Assembly: GCA_028752905.1 (NCBI GenBank)
Contig: JAQNBH010000002.1
Coordinates: 26,953,932-27,017,931, forward strand
Length of the DNA stretch: 64,000 bases
Source of the DNA: Cladorhizidae sp. MBARI D1340-BT2
Taxonomy: Eukaryota > Porifera > Demospongiae > Poecilosclerida > Cladorhizidae
Reading direction: 5' to 3'
Shown: positions 22,580-37,395 of the stretch, piece by piece
Layout of the letters: every line of letters begins with the position of its first letter
How positions within the stretch are numbered: the first letter of the stretch is position 1
Notes under the pieces: generated by a model
The model's input: the letters and a program-made list of their open reading frames with translations, nothing else
What the model was told of the DNA's origin: nothing
Database searches by the model: none
Translations under genes and position numbers: made by a program

Positions 22580-24591
22580 AACATGTTTAGCATCAAGTAA
22601 GAGTACAATTCATAACTGCCCTAATTAACAAGACCAAAGTCCCAGATTTTGTCAACTGATAGAGAAGGCCCTTATCTGCAACATGTGAACAGATTATCAA
22701 TAAATGTAGTGGTTTTTCACTGGCAGGCCACCGCTTTGGCAACTGGAAAACGCCAGGAAAAATCCCAAACCTTACCACTTCAAATCCCCATAACTTGCTA
22801 ATACTTAGAGTACTCAACATTTTGGCACGTACAAAAGACAGATAATTAGAAGGGCTATTCGGTGATATAAAAATTATCTTTTTTGGGTAAAGTGTAGAAA
22901 AGTTATGAGCTTCACGGCAAAAAAACAAGATTTTCGGGGGGAAAATGAGAAACATATAGACCAAATTAGGGCAAATATCAAGAACATGTTTAGCATCAAG
23001 TAAGAGTACAATTCATAACTGCCCTAATTAACAAGACCAAAGTCCCAGATTTTGTCAACTGATAGAGAAGGCCCTTATCTGCAACATGTGAACAGATTAT
23101 CAATAAATGTAGTGGTTTTCACTGGCAGGCCACCGCTTTGGCAACTGGAAAACGCCAGGAAAGATCCCAAACCTTACCACTTCAAATCACCATAACTTGC
23201 TAATACTTAGAGTACTCAAAATTTTGGCACGTACAAAAGACAGATAATTAGAAGGGCTATCCGGTGATATAAAAATTATCTTTTTTGGGTAAAGTGTAGG
23301 AAAGTTATGAGCTTCACGGCAAAAAACAAGATTTTCGGGGGGAAAATGAGAAACATATAGACCAAATTAGGGCAAATATCAAGAACATGTTTAGCATCAA
23401 GTAAGAGTACAATTCATAACTGCCCTAATTAACAAGACCAAAGTCCCAGATTTTGTCAACTGATAGAGAAGGCACTTATCTGCAACATGTGAACAGATTA
23501 TCAATAAATGTAGTGGTTTTTCACTGGCAGGCCACCGCTTTGGCAACTGGAAAACGCCAGGAAAAATCCCAAACCTTACCACTTCAAATCACCATAACTT
23601 GCTAATACTTAGAGTACTCAAAATTTTGGCACGTACAAAAGACAGATAATTAGAAGGGCTATCCGGTGATATAAAAATTATCTTTTTTGGGTAAAGTGTA
23701 GGAAAGTTATGAGCTTGACGGCAAAAAAACAAGATTTTCGGGGGGAAAATGAGAAACATATAGACCAAATTAGGGCAAATATCAAGAACATGTTTAGCAT
23801 CAAGTAAGAGTACAATTCATAACTGCCCTAATTAACAAGACCAAAGTCCCAGATTTTGTCAACTGATAGAGAAGGCACTTATCTGCAACATGTGAACAGA
23901 TTATCAATAAATGTAGTGGTTTTTCACTGGCAGGCCACCGCTTTGGCAACTGGAAAACGCCAGGAAAAATCCCAAACCTTACCACTTCAAATCACCATAA
24001 CTTGCTAATACTTAGAGTACTCAAAATTTTGGCACGTACAAAAGACAGATAATTAGAAGAGCTATCCAGTGATATAAAAATTATCTTTTTTGGGTAAAGT
24101 GTAGAAAAGTTATGAGCTTCACGGCAAAAAAACAAGATTTTCGGGGGGGAAATGAGAAACATATAGACCAAATTAGGGCAAATATCAAGAACATGTTTAG
24201 CATCAAGTAAGAGTACAATTCATAACTGCCCTAATTAACAAGACCAAAGTCCCAGATTTTGTCAACTGATAGAGAAGGCCCTTATCTGCAACATGTGAAC
24301 AGATTATCAATAAATGTAGTGGTTTTCACTGGCAGGCCACCGCTTTGGCAACTGGAAAACGCCAGGAAAGATCCCAAACCTTACCACTTCAAATCACCAT
24401 AACTTGCTAATACTTAGAGTACTCAAAATTTTGGCACGTACAAAAGACAGATAATTAGAAGAGCTATCCGGTGATATAAAAATTATCTTTTTTGGGTAAA
24501 GTGTAGAAAAGTTATGAGCTTCACGGCAAAAAAACAAGATTTTCGGGGGGGAAATGAGAAACATATAGACCAAATTAGGGCAAATATCAAG
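22580..24591. repeat. Run of 5 monomers with an E/F hybrid
   Basis: Starts 22580 G, 22983 C (polyA tract one base short, unit 401 bp), 23384 E/F hybrid (ggcacttatc in the first half, gtaggaaag and gcttgacgg in the second), 23787 E (ctatccagtg) and 24190 L with G7. The hybrid implies exchange between E and F within one monomer. Confidence 0.93.
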
Positions 24592-25097
24592 ATAGAGAAC
24601 ACATAATGAAACCTATCATTCGAATCATATCAAGTCCATTACAGTAAAGTTTGCAGAATATTATGGATGTTTGATATCAACAGAGAGCACAGAGAGAGAC
24701 CTATCTTAATAGCTATATATCAAGTTTATTCAGTGAAGTGTGGAGAATCTATTTAGCATCAAGAGAGAGCAGAGAGAAACCTATCTTGTGATTCTATCAA
24801 GTCCATTACTGTGAAGTATGCGGAATATACGGATGTTTGGTATCAAGAGAGAGAACAGAGAGAGGCCTACCTTTAGAGCTATATATCAAGTCTATTCAGT
24901 GAAGTGTGGAGAATCTATGAAGCTAACATGTTTAGCTCAAGATAGAGAACACTGAGAGATACCTATCTTGCAAGTCCATTACAGTGAAGTGTGCAGAATA
25001 TATGGATGTTTGGTATCAAGAGAGAGCACTTGGAGAGTCCTATCTTAATAGCGGTATAACAAGTCTATTCAGTGAAGTGTGGATAATCTACGAAGCT
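24592..25097. repeat. 506 bp P/Q module 9, alpha type
   Basis: Markers aaagtttgc and tagcggtata; follows an L monomer, as modules 6, 15, 16 and 17 also do. Confidence 0.95.
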
Positions 25098-25902
25098 AAC
25101 ATGTTTAGCATCAAGTAAGAGTACAATTCATAACTGCCCTAATTAACAAGACCAAAGTCCCAGATTTTGTCAACTGATAGAGAAGGCCCTTATCTGCAAC
25201 ATGTGAACAGATTATCAATAAATGTAGTGGTTTTTCACTGGCAGGCCACCGCTTTGGCAACTGGAAAACGCCAGGAAAAATCCCAAACCTTACCACTTCA
25301 AATCATCATAACTTGCTAATACTTAGAGTACTCAAAATGTTGGCACGTACAAAAGACAGATAATTAGAAGGGCTATTCGGTGATATAAAAATTATCTTTT
25401 TTGGGTAAAGTGTAGAAAAGTTATGAGCTTCACGGCAAAAAAACAAGATTTTCGGGGGGAAAATGAGAAACATATAGACCAAATTAGGGCAAATATCAAG
25501 AACATGTTTAGCATCAAGTAAGAGTACAATTCATAACTGCCCTAATTAACAAGACCAAAGTCCCAGATTTTGTCAACTGATAGAGAAGGCCCTTATCTGC
25601 AACATGTGAACAGATTATCAATAAATGTAGTGGTTTTCACTGGCAGGCCACCGCTTTGGCAACTGGAAAACGCCAGGAAAGATCCCAAACCTTACCACTT
25701 CAAATCACCATAACTTGCTAATACTTAGAGTACTTAAAATTTTGGCACGTACAAAAGACAGATAATTAGAAGAGCTATCCGGTGATATAAAAATTATCTT
25801 TTTTGGGTAAAGTGTAGAAATGTTATGAGCTTCACGGCAAAAAAACAAGATTTTCGGGGGGAAAATGAGAAACATATAGACCAAATTAGGGCAAATATCA
25901 AG
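25098..25902. repeat. Two monomers, H-I
   Basis: Starts 25098 H and 25501 I; the I unit has a private gtagaaatg where others have gtagaaaag. Confidence 0.95.
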
Positions 25903-26408
25903 ATAGAGAACACATAATGAAACCTATCATTCGAATCATATCAAGTCCATTACAGTAAAGTGTGCAGAATATTATGGATGTTTGATATCAACAGAGAGCA
26001 CAGAGAGAGACCTATCTTAATAGCTATATATCAAGTTTATTCAGTGAAGTGTGGAGAATCTATTTAGCATCAAGAGAGAGCAGAGAGAAACCTATCTTGT
26101 GATTCTATCAAGTCCATTACTGTGAAGTATGCGGAATATACGGATGTTTGGTATCAAGAGAGAGAACAGAGAGAGGCCTACCTTTAGAGCTATATATCAA
26201 GTCTATTCAGTGAAGTGTGGAGAATCTATGAAGCTAACATGTTTAGCTCAAGATAGAGAACACTGAGAGATACCTATCTTGCAAGTCCATTACAGTGAAG
26301 TGTGCAGAATATATGGATGTTTGGTATCAAGAGAGAGCACTTGGAGAGTCCTATCTTAATAGCTGTATAACAAGTCTATTCAGTGAAGTGTGGATAATCT
26401 ACGAAGCT
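25903..26408. repeat. 506 bp P/Q module 10, beta type
   Basis: Markers aaagtgtgc and tagctgtata; spaced 1311 bp from module 9. Confidence 0.95.
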
Positions 26409-28018
26409 AACATGTTTAGCATCAAGTAAGAGTACAATTCATAACTGCCCTAATTAACAAGACCAAAGTCCCAGATTTTGTCAACTGATAGAGAAGGCCC
26501 TTATCTGCAACATGTGAACAGATTATCAATAAATGTAGTGGTTTTTCACTGGCAGGCCACCGCTTTGGCAACTGGAAAACGCCAGGAAAAATCCCAAACC
26601 TTACCACTTCAAATCCCCATAACTTGCTAATACTTAGAGTACTCAACATTTTGGCACGTACAAAAGACAGATAATTAGAAGGGCTATTCGGTGATATAAA
26701 AATTATCTTTTTTGGGTAAAGTGTAGAAAAGTTATGAGCTTTACGGCAAAAAAACAAGATTTTCGGGGGGGAAATGAGAAACATATAGACCAAATTAGGG
26801 CAAATATCAAGAACATGTTTAGCATCAAGTAAGAGTACAATTCATAACTGCCCTAATTAACAAGACCAAAGTCCCAGATTTTGTCAACTGATAGAGAAGG
26901 CCCTTATCTGCAACATGTGAACAGATTATCAATAAATGTAGTGGTTTTCACTGGCAGGCCACCGCTTTGGCAACTGGAAAACGCCAGGAAAGATCCCAAA
27001 CCTTACCACTTCAAATCACCATAACTTGCTAATACTTAGAGTACTCAAAATTTTGGCACGTACAAAAGACAGATAATTAGAAGGGCTATCCGGTGATATA
27101 AAAATTATCTTTTTTGGGTAAAGTGTAGGAAAGTTATGAGCTTGACGGCAAAAAAACAAGATTTTCGGGGGGAAAATGAGAAACATATAGACCAAATTAG
27201 GGCAAATATCAAGAACATGTTTAGCATCAAGTAAGAGTACAATTCATAACTGCCCTAATTAACAAGACCAAAGTCCCAGATTTTGTCAACTGATAGAGAA
27301 GGCACTTATCTGCAACATGTGAACAGATTATCAATAAATGTAGTGGTTTTTCACTGGCAGGCCACCGCTTTGGCAACTGGAAAACGCCAGGAAAAATCCC
27401 AAACCTTACCACTTCAAATCACCATAACTTGCTAATACTTAGAGTACTCAAAATTTTGGCACGTACAAAAGACAGATAATTAGAAGAGCTATCCGGTGAT
27501 ATAAAAATTATCTTTTTTGGGTAAAGTGTAGAAAAGTTATGAGCTTCACGGCAAAAAAACAAGATTTTCGGGGGGGAAATGAGAAACATATAGACCAAAT
27601 TAGGGCAAATATCAAGAACATGTTTAGCATCAAGTAAGAGTACAATTCATAACTGCCCTAATTAACAAGACCAAAGTCCCAGATTTTGTCAACTGATAGA
27701 GAAGGCCCTTATCTGCAACATGTGAACAGATTATCAATAAATGTAGTGGTTTTCACTGGCAGGCCACCGCTTTGGCAACTGGAAAACGCCAGGAAAAATC
27801 CCAAACCTTACCACTTCAAATCACCATAACTTGCTAATACTTAGAGTACTTAAAATTTTGGCACGTACAAAAGACAGATAATTAGAAGAGCTATCCGGTG
27901 ATATAAAAATTATCTTTTTTGGGTAAAGTGTAGAAAAGTTATGAGCTTCACGGCAAAAAAACAAGATTTTCGGGGGGGAAATGAGAAACATATAGACCAA
28001 ATTAGGGCAAATATCAAG
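26409..28018. repeat. Run of 4 monomers, G-F-E-I'
   Basis: Starts 26409 G (private gctttacgg), 26812 F, 27214 E and 27617 I' (T4 with aaaaatccc and gtacttaaaa). The 27214 unit is a convenient empty-site reference for the transposon insertion. Confidence 0.95.
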
Positions 28019-28524
28019 ATAGAGAACACATAATGAAACCTATCATTCGAATCATATCAAGTCCATTACAGTAAAGTGTGCAGAATATTATGGATGTTTG
28101 ATATCAACAGAGAGCACAGAGAGAGACCTATCTTAATAGCTATATATCAAGTTTATTCAGTGAAGTGTGGAGAATCTATTTAGCATCAAGAGAGAGCAGA
28201 GAGAAACCTATCTTGTGATTCTATCAAGTCCATTACTGTGAAGTATGCGGAATATACGGATGTTTGGTATCAAGAGAGAGAACAGAGAGAGGCCTACCTT
28301 TAGAGCTATATATCAAGTCTATTCAGTGAAGTGTGGAGAATCTATGAAGCTAACATGTTTAGCTCAAGATAGAGAACACTGAGAGATACCTATCTTGCAA
28401 GTCCATTACAGTGAAGTGTGCAGAATATATGGATGTTTGGTATCAAGAGAGAGCACTTGGAGAGTCCTATCTTAATAGCTGTATAACAAGTCTATTCAGT
28501 GAAGTGTGGATAATCTACGAAGCT
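28019..28524. repeat. 506 bp P/Q module 11, beta type
   Basis: Markers aaagtgtgc and tagctgtata; begins the second copy of the module-H-I-module-G-F-E block, 3427 bp after module 9. Confidence 0.95.
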
Positions 28525-29329
28525 AACATGTTTAGCATCAAGTAAGAGTACAATTCATAACTGCCCTAATTAACAAGACCAAAGTCCCAGATTTTGTCAA
28601 CTGATAGAGAAGGCCCTTATCTGCAACATGTGAACAGATTATCAATAAATGTAGTGGTTTTTCACTGGCAGGCCACCGCTTTGGCAACTGGAAAACGCCA
28701 GGAAAAATCCCAAACCTTACCACTTCAAATCATCATAACTTGCTAATACTTAGAGTACTCAAAATGTTGGCACGTACAAAAGACAGATAATTAGAAGGGC
28801 TATTCGGTGATATAAAAATTATCTTTTTTGGGTAAAGTGTAGAAAAGTTATGAGCTTCACGGCAAAAAAACAAGATTTTCGGGGGGAAAATGAGAAACAT
28901 ATAGACCAAATTAGGGCAAATATCAAGAACATGTTTAGCATCAAGTAAGAGTACAATTCATAACTGCCCTAATTAACAAGACCAAAGTCCCAGATTTTGT
29001 CAACTGATAGAGAAGGCCCTTATCTGCAACATGTGAACAGATTATCAATAAATGTAGTGGTTTTCACTGGCAGGCCACCGCTTTGGCAACTGGAAAACGC
29101 CAGGAAAGATCCCAAACCTTACCACTTCAAATCACCATAACTTGCTAATACTTAGAGTACTTAAAATTTTGGCACGTACAAAAGACAGATAATTAGAAGA
29201 GCTATCCGGTGATATAAAAATTATCTTTTTTGGGTAAAGTGTAGAAAAGTTATGAGCTTCACGGCAAAAAAACAAGATTTTCGGGGGGAAAATGAGAAAC
29301 ATATAGACCAAATTAGGGCAAATATCAAG
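28525..29329. repeat. Two monomers, H-I
   Basis: Starts 28525 H and 28928 I, matching 25098-25902. Confidence 0.95.
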
Positions 29330-29835
29330 ATAGAGAACACATAATGAAACCTATCATTCGAATCATATCAAGTCCATTACAGTAAAGTGTGCAGAATATT
29401 ATGGATGTTTGATATCAACAGAGAGCACAGAGAGAGACCTATCTTAATAGCTATATATCAAGTTTATTCAGTGAAGTGTGGAGAATCTATTTAGCATCAA
29501 GAGAGAGCAGAGAGAAACCTATCTTGTGATTCTATCAAGTCCATTACTGTGAAGTATGCGGAATATACGGATGTTTGGTATCAAGAGAGAGAACAGAGAG
29601 AGGCCTACCTTTAGAGCTATATATCAAGTCTATTCAGTGAAGTGTGGAGAATCTATGAAGCTAACATGTTTAGCTCAAGATAGAGAACACTGAGAGATAC
29701 CTATCTTGCAAGTCCATTACAGTGAAGTGTGCAGAATATATGGATGTTTGGTATCAAGAGAGAGCACTTGGAGAGTCCTATCTTAATAGCTGTATAACAA
29801 GTCTATTCAGTGAAGTGTGGATAATCTACGAAGCT
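29330..29835. repeat. 506 bp P/Q module 12, beta type
   Basis: Markers aaagtgtgc and tagctgtata; 1311 bp after module 11. Confidence 0.95.
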
Positions 29836-32800
29836 AACATGTTTAGCATCAAGTAAGAGTACAATTCATAACTGCCCTAATTAACAAGACCAAAGTCCCA
29901 GATTTTGTCAACTGATAGAGAAGGCCCTTATCTGCAACATGTGAACAGATTATCAATAAATGTAGTGGTTTTTCACTGGCAGGCCACCGCTTTGGCAACT
30001 GGAAAACGCCAGGAAAAATCCCAAACCTTACCACTTCAAATCCCCATAACTTGCTAATACTTAGAGTACTCAACATTTTGGCACGTACAAAAGACAGATA
30101 ATTAGAAGGGCTATTCGGTGATATAAAAATTATCTTTTTTGGGTAAAGTGTAGAAAAGTTATGAGCTTCACGGCAAAAAAACAAGATTTTCGGGGGGGAA
30201 ATGAGAAACATATAGACCAAATTAGGGCAAATATCAAGAACATGTTTAGCATCAAGTAAGAGTACAATTCATAACTGCCCTAATTAACAAGACCAAAGTC
30301 CCAGATTTTGTCAACTGATAGAGAAGGCCCTTATCTGCAACATGTGAACAGATTATCAATAAATGTAGTGGTTTTCACTGGCAGGCCACCGCTTTGGCAA
30401 CTGGAAAACGCCAGGAAAGATCCCAAACCTTACCACTTCAAATCACCATAACTTGCTAATACTTAGAGTACTCAAAATTTTGGCACGTACAAAAGACAGA
30501 TAATTAGAAGGGCTATCCGGTGATATAAAAATTATCTTTTTTGGGTAAAGTGTAGGAAAGTTATGAGCTTGACGGCAAAAAAACAAGATTTTCGGGGGGA
30601 AAATGAGAAACATATAGACCAAATTAGGGCAAATATCAAGAACATGTTTAGCATCAAGTAAGAGTACAATTCATAACTGCCCTAATTAACAAGACCAAAG
30701 TCCCAGATTTTGTCAACTGATAGAGAAGGCACTTATCTGCAACATGTGAACAGATTATCAATAAATGTAGTGGTTTTTCACTGGCAGGCCACCGCTTTGG
30801 CAACTGGAAAACGCCAGGAAAAATCCCAAACCTTACCACTTCAAATCACCATAACTTGCTAATACTTAGAGTACTCAAAATTTTGGCACGTACAAAAGAC
30901 AGATAATTAGAAGAGCTATCCGGTGATATAAAAATTATCTTTTTTGGGTAAAGTGTAGAAAAGTTATGAGCTTCACGGCAAAAAAACAAGATTTTCGGGG
31001 GGGAAATGAGAAACATATAGACCAAATTAGGGCAAATATCAAGAACATGTTTAGCATCAAGTAAGAGTACAATTCATAACTGCCCTAATTAACAAGACCA
31101 AAGTCCCAGATTTTGTCAACTGATAGAGAAGGCCCTTATCTGCAACATGTGAACAGATTATCAATAAACGTAGTGGTTTTCACTGGCAGGCCACCGCTTT
31201 GGCAACTGGAAAACGCCAGGAAAGATCCCAAACCTTACCACTTCAAATCACCATAACTTGCTAATACTTAGAGTACTCAAAATTTTGGCACGTACAAAAG
31301 ACAGATAATTAGAAGGGCTATCCGGTGATATAAAAATTATCTTTTTTGGGTAAAGTGTAGGAAAGTTATGAGCTTGACGGCAAAAAAACAAGATTTTCGG
31401 GGGGAAAATGAGAAACATATAGACCAAATTAGGGCAAATATCAAGAACATGTTTAGCATCAAGTAAGAGTACAATTCATAACTGCCCTAATTAACAAGAC
31501 CAAAGTCCCAGATTTTGTCAACTGATAGAGAAGGCACTTATCTGCAACATGTGAACAGATTATCAATAAATGTAGTGGTTTTTCACTGGCAGGCCACCGC
31601 TTTGGCAACTGGAAAACGCCAGGAAAAATCCCAAACCTTACCACTTCAAATCACCATAACTTGCTAATACTTAGAGTACTCAAACTTTTGGCACGTATAT
31701 ACAAAAGACAGATAATTAGAAGGGCTATTCGGTGATATAAAAATTATCTTTTTTGGGTAAAGTGTAGAACAGTTATGAGCTTCACGGCAAAAAAACAAGA
31801 TTTTCGGGGGGAAAATGAGAAACATATAGGCCAAATTAGGGCAAATATCAAGAACATGTTTAGCATCAAGTAAGAGTACAATTCATAACTGCCCTAATTA
31901 ACAAGACCAAAGTCCCAGATTTTGTCAACTGATAGAGAAGGCCCTTATCTGCAACATGTGAACAGATTATCAATAAATGTAGTGGTTTTCACTGGCAGGC
32001 CACCGCTTTGGCAACTGGAAAACGCCAGGAAAGATCCCAAACCTTACCACTTCAAATCACCATAACTTGCTAATACTTAGAGTACTTAAAATTTTGGCAC
32101 GTACAAAAGACAGATAATTAGAAGAGCTATCCGGTGATATAAAAATTATCTTTTTTGGGTAAAGTGTAGAAAAGTTATGAGCTTCACGGCAAAAAAACAA
32201 GATTTTCGGGGGGAAAATGAGAAACATATAGACCAAATTAGGGCAAATATCAAGAACATGTTTAGCATCAAGTAAGAGTACAATTCATAACTGCCCTAAT
32301 TAACAAGACCAAAGTCCCAGATTTTGTCAACTGATAGAGAAGGCACTTATCTGCAACATGTGAACAGATTATCAATAAATGTAGTGGTTTTTCACTGGCA
32401 GGCCACCGCTTTGGCAACTGGAAAACGCCAGGAAAAATCCCAAACCTTACCACTTCAAATCACCATAACTTGCTAATACTTAGAGTACTCAAAATTTTGG
32501 CACGTACAAAAGACAGATAATTAGAAGAGCTATCCGGTGATATAAAAATTATCTTTTTTGGGTAAAGTGTAGAAAAGTTATGAGCTTCACGGCAAAAAAA
32601 CAAGATTTTCGGGGGGGAAATGAGAAACATATAGACCAAATTAGGGCAAATATCAAGAACATGTTTAGCATCAAGTAAGAGTACAATTCATAACTGCCCT
32701 AATTAACAAGACCAAAGTCCCAGATTTTGTCAACTGATAGAGAAGGCCCTTATCTGCAACATGTGAACAGATTATCAATAAATGTAGTGGTTTTCACTGG

Positions 32801-33059
32801 CAGGCCACCGCTTTGGCAACTGGAAAACGCCAGGAAAAATCCCAAACCTTACCACTTCAAATCACCATAACTTGCTAATACTTAGAGTACTTAAAATTTT
32901 GGCACGTACAAAAGACAGATAATTAGAAGAGCTATCCGGTGATATAAAAATTATCTTTTTTGGGTAAAGTGTAGAAAAGTTATGAGCTTCACGGCAAAAA
33001 AACAAGATTTTCGGGGGGAAAATGAGAAACATATAGACCAAATTAGGGCAAATATCAAG
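29836..33059. repeat. Run of 8 monomers with a 407 bp variant
   Basis: Starts 29836 G, 30239 F, 30641 E, 31044 F' (aaacgtagtgg), 31446 E-like, 31853 I, 32255 E and 32658 I'. The 31446 unit is 407 bp: cacgtac has become cacgtatatac, and it also has caaactttt, gtagaacag and tataggcc, so it is the most diverged full unit of the right block. Confidence 0.95.
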
Positions 33060-33565
33060 ATAGAGAACACATAATGAAACCTATCATTCGAATCATATCA
33101 AGTCCATTACAGTAAAGTGTGCAGAATATTATGGATGTTTGATATCAACAGAGAGCACAGAGAGAGACCTATCTTAATAGCTATATATCAAGTTTATTCA
33201 GTGAAGTGTGGAGAATCTATTTAGCATCAAGAGAGAGCAGAGAGAAACCTATCTTGTGATTCTATCAAGTCCATTACTGTGAAGTATGCGGAATATACGG
33301 ATGTTTGGTATCAAGAGAGAGAACAGAGAGAGGCCTACCTTTAGAGCTATATATCAAGTCTATTCAGTGAAGTGTGGAGAATCTATGAAGCTAACATGTT
33401 TAGCTCAAGATAGAGAACACTGAGAGATACCTATCTTGCAAGTCCATTACAGTGAAGTGTGCAGAATATATGGATGTTTGGTATCAAGAGAGAGCACTTG
33501 GAGAGTCCTATCTTAATAGCTGTATAACAAGTCTATTCAGTGAAGTGTGGATAATCTACGAAGCT
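33060..33565. repeat. 506 bp P/Q module 13, beta type
   Basis: Markers aaagtgtgc and tagctgtata. Confidence 0.95.
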
Positions 33566-34370
33566 AACATGTTTAGCATCAAGTAAGAGTACAATTCATA
33601 ACTGCCCTAATTAACAAGACCAAAGTCCCAGATTTTGTCAACTGATAGAGAAGGCCCTTATCTGCAACATGTGAACAGATTATCAATAAATGTAGTGGTT
33701 TTTCACTGGCAGGCCACCGCTTTGGCAACTGGAAAACGCCAGGAAAAATCCCAAACCTTACCACTTCAAATCATCATAACTTGCTAATACTTAGAGTACT
33801 CAAAATGTTGGCACGTACAAAAGACAGATAATTAGAAGGGCTATTCGGTGATATAAAAATTATCTTTTTTGGGTAAAGTGTAGAAAAGTTATGAGCTTCA
33901 CGGCAAAAAAACAAGATTTTCGGGGGGAAAATGAGAAACATATAGACCAAATTAGGGCAAATATCAAGAACATGTTTAGCATCAAGTAAGAGTACAATTC
34001 ATAACTGCCCTAATTAACAAGACCAAAGTCCCAGATTTTGTCAACTGATAGAGAAGGCCCTTATCTGCAACATGTGAACAGATTATCAATAAATGTAGTG
34101 GTTTTCACTGGCAGGCCACCGCTTTGGCAACTGGAAAACGCCAGGAAAGATCCCAAACCTTACCACTTCAAATCACCATAACTTGCTAATACTTAGAGTA
34201 CTTAAAATTTTGGCACGTACAAAAGACAGATAATTAGAAGAGCTATCCGGTGATATAAAAATTATCTTTTTTGGGTAAAGTGTAGAAAAGTTATGAGCTT
34301 CACGGCAAAAAAACAAGATTTTCGGGGGGAAAATGAGAAACATATAGACCAAATTAGGGCAAATATCAAG
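33566..34370. repeat. Two monomers, H-I
   Basis: Starts 33566 H and 33969 I. Confidence 0.95.
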
Positions 34371-34876
34371 ATAGAGAACACATAATGAAACCTATCATTC
34401 GAATCATATCAAGTCCATTACAGTAAAGTGTGCAGAATATTATGGATGTTTGATATCAACAGAGAGCACAGAGAGAGACCTATCTTAATAGCTATATATC
34501 AAGTTTATTCAGTGAAGTGTGGAGAATCTATTTAGCATCAAGAGAGAGCAGAGAGAAACCTATCTTGTGATTCTATCAAGTCCATTACTGTGAAGTATGC
34601 GGAATATACGGATGTTTGGTATCAAGAGAGAGAACAGAGAGAGGCCTACCTTTAGAGCTATATATCAAGTCTATTCAGTGAAGTGTGGAGAATCTATGAA
34701 GCTAACATATTTAGCTCAAGATAGAGAACACTGAGAGATACCTATCTTGCAAGTCCATTACAGTGAAGTGTGCAGAATATATGGATGTTTGGTATCAAGA
34801 GAGAGCACTTGGAGAGTCCTATCTTAATAGCTGTATAACAAGTCTATTCAGTGAAGTGTGGATAATCTACGAAGCT
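34371..34876. repeat. 506 bp P/Q module 14, beta type
   Basis: Beta markers, plus a private change in the internal Q repeat (aacatatttagc in place of aacatgtttagc). Confidence 0.95.
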
Positions 34877-36889
34877 AACATGTTTAGCATCAAGTAAGAG
34901 TACAATTCATAACTGCCCTAATTAACAAGACCAAAGTCCCAGATTTTGTCAACTGATAGAGAAGGCCCTTATCTGCAACATGTGAACAGATTATCAATAA
35001 ATGTAGTGGTTTTTCACTGGCAGGCCACCGCTTTGGCAACTGGAAAACGCCAGGAAAAATCCCAAACCTTACCACTTCAAATCCCCATAACTTGCTAATA
35101 CTTAGAGTACTCAACATTTTGGCACGTACAAAAGACAGATAATTAGAAGGGCTATTCGGTGATATAAAAATTATCTTTTTTGGGTAAAGTGTAGAAAAGT
35201 TATGAGCTTCACGGCAAAAAAACAAGATTTTCGGGGGGGAAATGAGAAACATATAGACCAAATTAGGGCAAATATCAAGAACATGTTTAGCATCAAGTAA
35301 GAGTACAATTCATAACTGCCCTAATTAACAAGACCAAAGTCCCAGATTTTGTCAACTGATAGAGAAGGCACTTATCTGCAACATGTGAACAGATTATCAA
35401 TAAATGTAGTGGTTTTTCACTGGCAGGCCACCGCTTTGGCAACTGGAAAACGCCAGGAAAAATCCCAAACCTTACCACTTCAAATCACCATAACTTGCTA
35501 ATACTTAGAGTACTCAAAATTTTGGCACGTACAAAAGACAGATAATTAGAAGAGCTATCCGGTGATATAAAAATTATCTTTTTTGGGTAAAGTGTAGAAA
35601 AGTTATGAGCTTCACGGCAAAAAAACAAGATTTTCGGGGGGGAAATGAGAAACATATAGACCAAATTAGGGCAAATATCAAGAACATGTTTAGCATCAAG
35701 TAAGAGTACAATTCATAACTGCCCTAATTAACAAGACCAAAGTCCCAGATTTTGTCAACTGATAGAGAAGGCCCTTATCTGCAACATGTGAACAGATTAT
35801 CAATAAACGTAGTGGTTTTCACTGGCAGGCCACCGCTTTGGCAACTGGAAAACGCCAGGAAAGATCCCAAACCTTACCACTTCAAATCACCATAACTTGC
35901 TAATACTTAGAGTACTCAAAATTTTGGCACGTACAAAAGACAGATAATTAGAAGGGCTATCCGGTGATATAAAAATTATCTTTTTTGGGTAAAGTGTAGG
36001 AAAGTTATGAGCTTGACGGCAAAAAAACAAGATTTTCGGGGGGAAAATGAGAAACATATAGACCAAATTAGGGCAAATATCAAGAACATGTTTAGCATCA
36101 AGTAAGAGTACAATTCATAACTGCCCTAATTAACAAGACCAAAGTCCCAGATTTTGTCAACTGATAGAGAAGGCACTTATCTGCAACATGTGAACAGATT
36201 ATCAATAAATGTAGTGGTTTTTCACTGGCAGGCCACCGCTTTGGCAACTGGAAAACGCCAGGAAAAATCCCAAACCTTACCACTTCAAATCACCATAACT
36301 TGCTAATACTTAGAGTACTCAAAATTTTGGCACGTACAAAAGACAGATAATTAGAAGGGCTATCCAGTGATATAAAAATTATCTTTTTTGGGTAAAGTGT
36401 AGAAAAGTTATGAGCTTCACGGCAAAAAAACAAGATTTTCGGGGGGGAAATGAGAAACATATAGACCAAATTAGGGCAAATATCAAGAACATGTTTAGCA
36501 TCAAGTAAGAGTACAATTCATAACTGCCCTAATTAACAAGACCAAAGTCCCAGATTTTGTCAACTGATAGAGAAGGCCCTTATCTGCAACATGTGAACAG
36601 ATTATCAATAAATGTAGTGGTTTTCACTGGCAGGCCACCGCTTTGGCAACTGGAAAACGCCAGGAAAGATCCCAAACCTTACCACTTCAAATCACCATAA
36701 CTTGCTAATACTTAGAGTACTCAAAATTTTGGCACGTACAAAAGACAGATAATTAGAAGAGCTATCCGGTGATATAAAAATTATCTTTTTTGGGTAAAGT
36801 GTAGAAAAGTTATGAGCTTCACGGCAAAAAAACAAGATTTTCGGGGGGAAAATGAGAAACATATAGACCAAATTAGGGCAAATATCAAG
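34877..36889. repeat. Run of 5 monomers, G-E-F'-E-L
   Basis: Starts 34877 G, 35280 E, 35683 F' (aaacgtagtgg), 36085 E (gggctatccagtg) and 36488 L. F' is shared only with 31044, which points to a duplicated E-F'-E tract 4639 bp apart. Confidence 0.95.
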
Positions 36890-37395
36890 ATAGAGAACAC
36901 ATAATGAAACCTATCATTCGAATCATATCAAGTCCATTACAGTAAAGTTTGCAGAATATTATGGATGTTTGATATCAACAGAGAGCACAGAGAGAGACCT
37001 ATCTTAATAGCTATATATCAAGTTTATTCAGTGAAGTGTGGAGAATCTATTTAGCATCAAGAGAGAGCAGAGAGAAACCTATCTTGTGATTCTATCAAGT
37101 CCATTACTGTGAAGTATGCGGAATATACGGATGTTTGGTATCAAGAGAGAGAACAGAGAGAGGCCTACCTTTAGAGCTATATATCAAGTCTATTCAGTGA
37201 AGTGTGGAGAATCTATGAAGCTAACATGTTTAGCTCAAGATAGAGAACACTGAGAGATACCTATCTTGCAAGTCCATTACAGTGAAGTGTGCAGAATATA
37301 TGGATGTTTGGTATCAAGAGAGAGCACTTGGAGAGTCCTATCTTAATAGCGGTATAACAAGTCTATTCAGTGAAGTGTGGATAATCTACGAAGCT
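36890..37395. repeat. 506 bp P/Q module 15, alpha type
   Basis: Markers aaagtttgc and tagcggtata; first of three alpha modules spaced 1714 bp. Confidence 0.95.
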